A stretch of DNA of 37,229 nucleotides, taken from contig CAZCTC010000077.1 in the NCBI GenBank assembly GCA_964501335.1, positions 1 to 37,229 on the forward strand. Reading direction: 5' to 3'. The first letter of the stretch is position 1. The number at the start of each line of letters is the position of its first letter. A program made the translations under genes and the position numbers. Shown in pieces: positions 31,355 to 37,229 of this stretch. The notes beneath the pieces are model-generated. The model made no database searches and was not told the DNA's origin. It saw nothing but the letters and a program-made list of their open reading frames with translations. This DNA is from CAZCTC01 sp964501335 (GTDB taxonomy: Bacteria; Chloroflexota; Anaerolineae; B4-G1; SLSP01).

Positions 31355-33889
31355 ATGGGCGAAACCATTACGATTAAAGGGGCGCGGCTGCACAACCTCA
31401 AGAATGTGACTCTCAGCCTGCCGAAGAATCAGCTGGTCGTCTTGACGGGGCTTTCGGGATCGGGCAAATCGACGCTGGCCTTCGATACGTTGCACAAAGA
31501 GGGCCAGCGGCAATATCTGGAATCGATGGGGATGGTCACCGATTACCTCAGCAAGCCTCGAATCGATACCATTATCGGGCTTTCTCCTTCGATCAGCGTG
31601 GATCAGCATCTCACCAATCACAGTCCTCGTTCTACCGTGGGAACGGTGACGGAAGTTTACACCTATTTGCGGGTGCTCTTTGCCCGATTGGGGCATCGGG
31701 CCTGCCCTTCTTGCGGTCAGGATGTCCCGCCGGCGCATGTGGGCGGCGGCGACCTCTGGGACGACGATCCTGAAATCGAAGGCGAAGAGGGAGCTGCGGA
31801 TACCGGCGAGAACCGACCCTGTCCCCATTGCGGCACGGCGCTGCCTGAACTTTCCATGGCCCATTTTTCATTTAACAAGCCCGTCGGGGCCTGTCCTACC
31901 TGCACTGGATTGGGAACGGTGCGCACGGGAAACCTGGAGAAACTGATCGATCCGGAACACGGCATTCTCGACGGCGGGGTCATCGCCTGGGATAAATATG
32001 AGATCGAACGTTATCAGCAGGCGCTGGTGAAAGCGGCGCACCATTTCGGCTTTGATTTCGACCCGGCCCTGCCCATCAAGGCATACAGTTCAGTACAGCG
32101 CGATCTGCTGCTTTACGGCGTGGAAAGTCCGCAGATCGGCCGGCGTTATCCATTGGTCAAGTCGCCGGAGACGGCCGGGACCGGGCGTTTCGAGGGCGTG
32201 ATTACCGGGCTGCTGCGGCGTTACGGTGAACATATCCACGATCCCAATTATCGGGAAAAGATGGAAAAGCTCTTGATCGAGCGCACCTGTCCCGACTGCG
32301 AGGGTGAACGATTGCGCCCGGAGAGCCGCGGGGTTACCGTGAACGGGCAGACGATCCTGCAACTGTCGGCGCTGCCGTTGACGGCGCTGTCGGAATGGCT
32401 GAAAGAGCTTCCCGCCGTGCTGGATGAGGAGGCGCGGATTATCATTGAGGCGATTCTGGCCGATCTGGATGAACGACTGCGCCGGCTGATCGATGTGGGA
32501 GCCGGTTATCTGACGCTGGATCGCGCTTCTCCGACGCTTTCGGCAGGGGAGGCGCAGCGGCTGCGGCTGGCGGCGCTGCTGGGTTCGGGCCTGACCGGGG
32601 TGCTGTACGTGCTCGACGAACCGACCATCGGCCTGCATCAACGCGACACGGCCCGGTTGATCAAGGTGCTGCGCCAGCTGCGGGATCTGGGAAATACGGT
32701 GCTGGTGATCGAACACGATCTGGAGATGGTGCGGGCGGCGGATTATGTGATCGATATGGGGCCGGGGGCGGGCGAGCACGGCGGGGAGGTGGTGGCGGCC
32801 GGAACGCCGGCCGAGGTGAGCCTTCATCCGGCGTCGGTGACCGGACCTTATCTTTCCGGGCGTCTGAGCGTTCCGGTGCCGGAACGTCGGCGGCCGGGAA
32901 ACGGCAAGCGGTTGGTGATCCACGGGGCGCGGGAGCATAATCTCAAGGATATTACCGTCGAGCTGCCGTTGGGGCTGCTGATTGCGGTGAGCGGCGTTTC
33001 GGGTTCGGGAAAATCCTCGTTGATGTTCGATATTTTGGATCGGGCGGCGCGGCAGCGTTTCTACGGGGCGAGCGAGATCCCCGGCGTTCATACGGCCATC
33101 AACGGCTGGGCCTATCTGGATAAAATCATCACCATTGATCAGAGTGCCATCGGCCGGACGCCGCGCTCGAATGCGGCGACCTATACCGATACCTTCACGG
33201 CCATTCGGGAGGCCTTTGCGGCGACGCCCGAGGCGCGGCGGCGACGGTTGACCGCCGGCCATTTTTCCTTCAACATTCCGGGCGGGCGCTGCGAGCGTTG
33301 CAAAGGCGACGGCGTGTTAACGGTCTCGATGCACTTCCTGCCGGATGTGCAGGTGCGTTGTCCCGCCTGTCACGGTGAGCGGTTCCGGCGGGAGGTGCTG
33401 GCCGCCCGCTATGCCGGGCACACGATTGCCGAAGTGCTGGAGATGACGATCGATGAGGCGCTGCCGTTGTTCCGCAATGTGCCGGCGGCGGCCGATCGGT
33501 TGGGATTGCTTTCGGATGTGGGGCTGGGTTATTTGAGGTTGGGACAGTCGGCAACGACGCTTTCGGGCGGTGAGGCTCAACGGGTGAAGCTGGCCAAAGA
33601 GCTGGCGCGGCGGGCCACGGGGCGGACGCTCTATCTGCTCGACGAACCGACGACCGGGTTGCACGCGGCCGATGTGACGCAGTTGTTGAAGCTGTTGCAC
33701 CGGTTGGTGGATGCGGGAAATACCGTCGTGGTCATTGAACACAATCTGGATATGATTCGAGCGGCCGATTGGGTGATCGATCTGGGACCCGAAGGCGGGG
33801 CGGCCGGCGGCCAATTGATGGCGGTCGGGACGCCCGAGCAGGTCGCCGCCGTGGCGGGATCGTTTACCGGGCGTTGCCTCGCCGGATAA
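31355..33889 (+). CDS. UvrA-like ABC ATPase without UvrB-binding domain, copy 1
   Basis: An 844-residue protein; E. coli UvrA is 940. Two ABC ATPase halves: Walker A GLSGSGKST (32-40) and GVSGSGKSS (547-555), signatures TLSAGEAQRLRLAALLG and TLSGGEAQRVKLAKELA, Walker B VLYVLDEPTIGLHQRD and TLYLLDEPTTGLHAAD. Zinc-type CxxC pairs are seen (CPSCGQDV, CPHCGTAL, CPTCTGLG, CERCKGDG, CPACHGER). After CPSCGQDV the chain runs directly into a short acidic stretch and the next CxxC, so the UvrB-interaction domain is missing. Such proteins (UvrA2, DrrC of daunorubicin producers) act on DNA or bound drugs without UvrB. The MerR-like gene and shared operator suggest induction. GGAGGG precedes the ATG. Confidence 0.93.
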   Translation: MGETITIKGARLHNLKNVTLSLPKNQLVVLTGLSGSGKSTLAFDTLHKEGQRQYLESMGMVTDYLSKPRIDTIIGLSPSISVDQHLTNHSPRSTVGTVTEVYTYLRVLFARLGHRACPSCGQDVPPAHVGGGDLWDDDPEIEGEEGAADTGENRPCPHCGTALPELSMAHFSFNKPVGACPTCTGLGTVRTGNLEKLIDPEHGILDGGVIAWDKYEIERYQQALVKAAHHFGFDFDPALPIKAYSSVQRDLLLYGVESPQIGRRYPLVKSPETAGTGRFEGVITGLLRRYGEHIHDPNYREKMEKLLIERTCPDCEGERLRPESRGVTVNGQTILQLSALPLTALSEWLKELPAVLDEEARIIIEAILADLDERLRRLIDVGAGYLTLDRASPTLSAGEAQRLRLAALLGSGLTGVLYVLDEPTIGLHQRDTARLIKVLRQLRDLGNTVLVIEHDLEMVRAADYVIDMGPGAGEHGGEVVAAGTPAEVSLHPASVTGPYLSGRLSVPVPERRRPGNGKRLVIHGAREHNLKDITVELPLGLLIAVSGVSGSGKSSLMFDILDRAARQRFYGASEIPGVHTAINGWAYLDKIITIDQSAIGRTPRSNAATYTDTFTAIREAFAATPEARRRRLTAGHFSFNIPGGRCERCKGDGVLTVSMHFLPDVQVRCPACHGERFRREVLAARYAGHTIAEVLEMTIDEALPLFRNVPAAADRLGLLSDVGLGYLRLGQSATTLSGGEAQRVKLAKELARRATGRTLYLLDEPTTGLHAADVTQLLKLLHRLVDAGNTVVVIEHNLDMIRAADWVIDLGPEGGAAGGQLMAVGTPEQVAAVAGSFTGRCLAG

Positions 33890-33896
33890 GTTCCGG

Positions 33897-33927
33897 GTGG
33901 GCGCGCGGTCCACGACCGCGCGCCCAC
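33897..33927 (+). repeat. GC-rich hairpin between the uvrA-like genes
   Basis: A perfect 14-bp stem, GTGGGCGCGCGGTC against GACCGCGCGCCCAC, loop CAC, 7 nt after the first uvrA-like stop. No T run follows (TGAGTTG), so it is a pause or mRNA-end structure rather than a clear terminator. It does not belong to the TCTG family. Confidence 0.65.
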
Positions 33928-33945
33928 TGAGTTGAAACCTCCAAA

Positions 33946-33977
33946 AACCTTCCGTTAGCCCACCAGAGTTTTATAAT
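33946..33977 (+). promoter_or_regulatory. Shared operator and promoter of uvrA-like gene 2
   Basis: The 25-bp operator (33946-33970) begins AACCTTCCGTTAGC and ends AGAGTT. TATAAT is at 33972-33977, the same one-base offset as for gene 1. The following leader (CGAAATCTTCTTTTGGAGG) also resembles that of gene 1, so promoter and gene were duplicated together. No clear -35 box. Confidence 0.8.
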
Positions 33978-34016
33978 AAAATTAGCTGTGGAGCGAAATC
34001 TTCTTTTGGAGGAATC

Positions 34017-36563
34017 ATGGGCGAAACCATCACGATCAAAGGGGCGCGGCTGCACAACCTCAAAAATCTTACTGTAAGCCTGCCGAAGAATCAACTGGTT
34101 GTTTTAACCGGCCTTTCGGGATCGGGTAAGTCGACGCTGGCTTTCGATATCCTGCACAAAGAGGGTTTGCGGCAGTATATGGAATCGATGGGCATGGTTT
34201 CCGATATGAGCAAACCCCCGATCGAAACGATCATCGGTCTCTCGCCTACGATCAGTGTGGATCAGCACATCACCAATCATAGCCCCCGTTCGACGGTGGG
34301 AACGGTGACCGATGTCTATACTTTTTTGCGGGTGCTTTTTGCCCGGTTGGGACATCGGCCCTGCCCGGTCTGCGGTCAGGATGTCCCGCCGCCGTACAGT
34401 GCCGGGGGCGAGCTTTGGAACGACGATCCGGCAATCGAGGGTGAAGAAGGTGCGGTGGAGACCGGCGAGACGACCCCCTGTCCGCACTGCGGAGCGGCGT
34501 TGCCTGAATTGACCATGGGGCATTTCTCTTTCAACAAGCCGGTGGGGGCCTGTCCGACCTGTACGGGATTGGGGAAGGTGCGCACCGGGAATCTGGAAAA
34601 GCTGATCGATCCGGAACGGACCATCGCCGGGGGCGGGGTGATTTTGTGGGACAAGTACGAGATCGAACGCTATCAGCAGACGCTGGTGCGGGCGGGGCAA
34701 TATTACGGCTTTGAGTTCGATCTGACCCTGCCGATCAAGGCCTACAGTCCGGCGCAGCGCAATCTGCTGCTCTACGGTGTGGAAAGTCCCCAGTTTACCC
34801 GGCTTTATCCCTCGGTCAAAACGCCCGAAACCGTGGCGACGGGGCGTTTCGAGGGGGTCGTCACGGGGATGTTGCGGCGGTACGGTGAACATATCCTCGA
34901 TGCCAGTTATCGGGAGAAGATGGAGAAGCTGTTGATCGAGCGGGCCTGTCCCGACTGCGGCGGGAAGCGGCTGCGTCCCGAGAGCTGCGCCGTTACCGTG
35001 ACCGGGCAGACCATCCTGGAGCTGGCAGCTCTGCCGCTCGCGACGCTGGTGGATTGGGCAAATGCGCTGCCCGCAAAGCTGGAAGAGGATGCCCGGCTCG
35101 TCGTCGAACCGATCTTGATGGACCTGGGAGTCCGGTTGCAGCGGTTGATCGATGTGGGAGCGGGATATCTGACCTCGGATCGGGAGTCGCCCTCGCTTTC
35201 GGCGGGGGAGGCGCAGCGGCTGCGGCTGGCGGCGCTGCTGGGTTCGGGGTTGACCGGGGTGCTCTATGTGCTCGACGAACCGACCATCGGGCTGCATCAG
35301 CGCGATACTACCCGGCTGATCAAAGTGCTGCGTCAGTTGCGGGATCTGGGGAATACGGTGTTGGTGATCGAACATGATTTGGAGATGATCCGGGCGGCCG
35401 ATTACGTCGTGGATATGGGGCCGGGAGCCGGGAAGCTGGGTGGGGAGGTGGTGGCGGCGGGAACGCCGGCCGAAGTGAGTGCCGATCCCCATTCGGTGAC
35501 CGGGCCTTATCTATCCGGGCAGATGCGGGTGCCGGTGCCGGAACGCCGGCGGCAGGGAAACGGCAAACGGTTGGTGATCCGGGAGGCGCGGGAGCACAAT
35601 CTCAAGGGGATCACCGTGGAATTGCCGTTGGGCCTGTTCATTGCGGTGAGCGGTGTTTCGGGTTCCGGGAAGTCCTCGTTGATGTTCGATATTCTGGATC
35701 GGGCAGCCCGGCAGCGGTTTTACGGAGCGAGCGATGCTCCGGGAGCCCATGCCGGAATTGACGGGTGGGAGTATCTGGATAAGATTATTACCGTCGATCA
35801 GAGCGCGCTCGGCCGAACGGCCCGCTCCAATGCGGCGACCTATACCGATACGTTCACGGCCATCCGGGAGGCCTTTGCGGCGACGGCAGAGGCGAAGGCT
35901 CGGAAGATGACGGCGGGATATTTCTCTTTCAATATTCCGGGCGGGCGCTGCGAGCGGTGTAAAGGCGACGGGATGTTGACCGTTTCGATGCATTTCCTGC
36001 CGGATGTCCAGGTGCGCTGTCCGGTCTGTCACGGCGAACGTTATCGCCGGGAAGTGCTGGCGGTCAAATACAACGGCTATACCATTTCCGAGGTGCTGGA
36101 GATGACGATCGATGAGGCGCTGCCGTTGTTCCGCAACGTGTCGGCGGCGGCCGATCGGTTGGGGCTGCTCTCGGATGTGGGATTGGGCTATTTGAAATTG
36201 GGCCAACCGGCAACCACGCTTTCCGGCGGCGAGGCGCAGCGGGTGAAGCTGGCCAAAGAGCTCGCGCGGCGGGCCACGGGACGGACGCTCTATCTGCTTG
36301 ACGAGCCGACGACCGGTCTGCATGCGGCGGATGTGGCGCAGTTGTTGAAGCTGTTGCATCGGTTGGTGGATGCGGGAAATACCGTGGTGGTCATCGAACA
36401 CAATCTGGATCTGATCCGCGCGGCCGATTGGGTGATCGATCTGGGTCCTGAGGGCGGTGCAGCCGGCGGTCAATTGATCGCGGCCGGGACGCCCGAGCAG
36501 ATTGCCGCCGTGCCGGAATCGTTTACGGGGCAATACCTTTCTTTAGTAGACAGTAGAAAGTAG
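34017..36563 (+). CDS. UvrA-like ABC ATPase without UvrB-binding domain, copy 2
   Basis: An 848-residue near duplicate of the protein at 31355-33889, colinear throughout. It has the same Walker A (GLSGSGKST and GVSGSGKSS), signatures, Walker B and CxxC pairs (CPVCGQDV, CPHCGAAL, CERCKGDG, CPVCHGER), and the same missing UvrB-binding domain. There is a one-residue deletion near residue 63 (SDMSKP against TDYLSKP), and the acidic stretch differs. The chain ends ...GQYLSLVDSRK; the last residues VDSRK and the stop are encoded by AGTAGAC heptad repeats. GGAGGA lies 5 nt before the ATG. It is likely induced in parallel with copy 1. Both copies appear intact, so selection has kept both. Confidence 0.93.
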   Translation: MGETITIKGARLHNLKNLTVSLPKNQLVVLTGLSGSGKSTLAFDILHKEGLRQYMESMGMVSDMSKPPIETIIGLSPTISVDQHITNHSPRSTVGTVTDVYTFLRVLFARLGHRPCPVCGQDVPPPYSAGGELWNDDPAIEGEEGAVETGETTPCPHCGAALPELTMGHFSFNKPVGACPTCTGLGKVRTGNLEKLIDPERTIAGGGVILWDKYEIERYQQTLVRAGQYYGFEFDLTLPIKAYSPAQRNLLLYGVESPQFTRLYPSVKTPETVATGRFEGVVTGMLRRYGEHILDASYREKMEKLLIERACPDCGGKRLRPESCAVTVTGQTILELAALPLATLVDWANALPAKLEEDARLVVEPILMDLGVRLQRLIDVGAGYLTSDRESPSLSAGEAQRLRLAALLGSGLTGVLYVLDEPTIGLHQRDTTRLIKVLRQLRDLGNTVLVIEHDLEMIRAADYVVDMGPGAGKLGGEVVAAGTPAEVSADPHSVTGPYLSGQMRVPVPERRRQGNGKRLVIREAREHNLKGITVELPLGLFIAVSGVSGSGKSSLMFDILDRAARQRFYGASDAPGAHAGIDGWEYLDKIITVDQSALGRTARSNAATYTDTFTAIREAFAATAEAKARKMTAGYFSFNIPGGRCERCKGDGMLTVSMHFLPDVQVRCPVCHGERYRREVLAVKYNGYTISEVLEMTIDEALPLFRNVSAAADRLGLLSDVGLGYLKLGQPATTLSGGEAQRVKLAKELARRATGRTLYLLDEPTTGLHAADVAQLLKLLHRLVDAGNTVVVIEHNLDLIRAADWVIDLGPEGGAAGGQLIAAGTPEQIAAVPESFTGQYLSLVDSRK

Positions 36564-36567
36564 ACAG
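36545..36567 (+). repeat. AGTAGAC heptads over the uvrA-like copy 2 stop codon
   Basis: AGTAGAC AGTAGAA AGTAGAC AG. The reading frame enters the repeat and stops at the third TAG (36561-36563). The upstream copy of the gene ends without this tail. Confidence 0.85.
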
Positions 36568-36580
36568 CGAAAAAATACGA

Positions 36581-36640
36581 TCTGTGCGGTTGGCCCTGAA
36601 AAGCGGAAGAAAAAACGACCTGTGCGGTTAGTCTGGAAAA
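36581..36640 (+). repeat. GTGCGG repeat units, period 38
   Basis: CTGTGCGGTTGGCCCTG with AAAAGCGGAAGAAAAAAC, repeated from 36620 as CTGTGCGGTTAGTCTGG. Related units are at 14759, 16042 and 37145-37229. The second unit leads directly into a hairpin module. Confidence 0.75.
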
Positions 36641-36644
36641 AACC

Positions 36645-36752
36645 CATATTTTGGGCGGCTTTCTGAAGCCGCCCAAAATATGAACAAAAAAACTCTCTCT
36701 GCTTCGCACAGCGCGTCGCTTTTTACCGGGAAAGCACCTGTTGCGGGGCGCA
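36645..36752 (+). repeat. Dispersed hairpin module, last copy
   Basis: Hairpin 36645-36682: perfect 17-bp stem (CATATTTTGGGCGGCTT arm), loop TCTG. Then AACAAAAAAACTCTCTC, GCACAGCGCGTCGCT, CCGGGAAAGC and the end GCGGGGCGCAA. The stem core matches the copy at 16118-16153. The 36564-36913 stretch holds repeats up to here; I see no gene in the remaining 160 bp before the last CDS. Confidence 0.85.
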
Positions 36753-36913
36753 AAAACCGTTTTTAATTCACACCCATGAACAACCGCACAGGTCGGAAAA
36801 CATAGACAAAAATCACAACATTTGCTATAGATCTTCATATTTCGTTCACAGGTTTCCTCGATGATAGGGACAGTTGGAGCTGAGGTTCCTGAATCTAATC
36901 AAGGAGATCTGAA

Positions 36914-37138
36914 ATGCATAAGCGATTTTTGTGTGGGATGCCGTTGTTTGCCGGTGTAGGACTTATTTTGTTGGGCAGTGCCATTTTACATCGGCGGGCC
37001 CATTTTATGATGGCGATGCGGGAGGGGGAAAGCGATCTGTCGATGCGCGAACGTTTCCACCGGCATTTCCGTTCCCTGCATGAACCGTGCTGTTGTGAAG
37101 AGGTCGAGAAATCCGAAAAGTCTGAGGCTGAGAAATAA
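36914..37138 (+). CDS. Small single-helix membrane protein, unknown function
   Basis: A 74-residue protein with one membrane helix (about residues 8-25, PLFAGVGLILLGSAILH), followed by a basic, histidine- and methionine-rich segment (HRRAHFMMAMREGESDLSMR, then RFHRHFRSLHEPCCCEEV) and an acidic Glu/Lys tail. The CCC cluster with nearby histidines could bind a metal (inference). AAGGAG at 36901-36906 fixes the start. I do not recognise a family. Confidence 0.75.
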   Translation: MHKRFLCGMPLFAGVGLILLGSAILHRRAHFMMAMREGESDLSMRERFHRHFRSLHEPCCCEEVEKSEKSEAEK

Positions 37139-37229
37139 CCTTCTGCGCGGTAAGCCCGGAAAAGCAGGAGAAAAAAGCCCGACCCGTGCGGTAAGCCCGG
37201 AAAAGCGGGAGAAAAAAAGCCCGACCCGT
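37139..37229 (+). repeat. GTGCGG tandem repeat at window end, period 41-42
   Basis: Two units of TGCGGTAAGCCCGGAAAAGC then GGGAGAAAAAAGCCCGACCC, and the start of a third (GACCCGT) cut by the window edge. Non-coding. Unit length is slightly greater than at 36581-36640. Confidence 0.8.

Noticed and set aside
33897..33927. Intrinsic terminator between the uvrA-like genes
   Set aside because: The stem is perfect but no T run follows, so it is listed only as an inverted repeat.

Overview
The window looks like a chromosomal piece of a moderately GC-rich bacterium, most likely Chloroflexota (Anaerolineae-like). This is inference. It rests on a very large MalT-type LuxR regulator, a secreted polysaccharide-lyase-like protein ending in a YLPVVMRN-type tail that is common in secreted Chloroflexota proteins, many TPR proteins, and intergenic DNA crowded with heptad repeats (AGTAGAC) and hairpins. 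I saw no rRNA, tRNA, CRISPR array, transposase or phage gene. A run of 100 N at 19121-19220 marks an assembly gap inside a tandem repeat.

Layout. 1-1800: a TetR regulator with a near-perfect promoter and palindromic operator, a four-helix membrane protein and a small acidic protein. 1949-6103: an orphan membrane histidine kinase, a GNAT acetyltransferase and a TPR-AAA+ ATPase, packed closely. 6691-11430: three tandem paralogues that join TPR repeats to a membrane domain, then a DUF3592-like membrane protein. 11518-13101: a YjbQ/UPF0047 protein and a DUF362 ferredoxin-like protein. 13347-14681: an exported bactofilin-like protein between two direct copies of an 84-85 bp MITE-like element. 15085-19018: an unknown minus-strand gene and a MalT-like LuxR regulator. 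19567-24913: a protein of the family often labelled quinate 5-dehydrogenase, a PAP2 phosphatase and a 1250-residue heparinase II/III-like protein. 25134-30031: two proteins built from repeated half-domains resembling the ribosomal L7/L12 C-terminal domain, and a large HEAT-like protein. 30116-36563: a MerR-family protein with two HTH domains, then two near-duplicate UvrA-like ABC ATPases without the UvrB-binding domain. 36914-37138: a small membrane protein.

Two things stand out. First, a 25-bp sequence is conserved in front of the tandem-HTH MerR gene and both uvrA-like genes, and in both uvrA cases it sits one base before a TATAAT box. This points to a compact self-contained regulon, perhaps for DNA-binding drugs or DNA damage. 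Second, the intergenic spaces carry a dispersed element of about 105-110 bp. It starts with a perfect 16-17 bp stem closed by a constant TCTG loop. The stem sequence differs from copy to copy, but both arms change together. The flanking T and A runs are in the wrong order for an intrinsic terminator, so these hairpins need another explanation.
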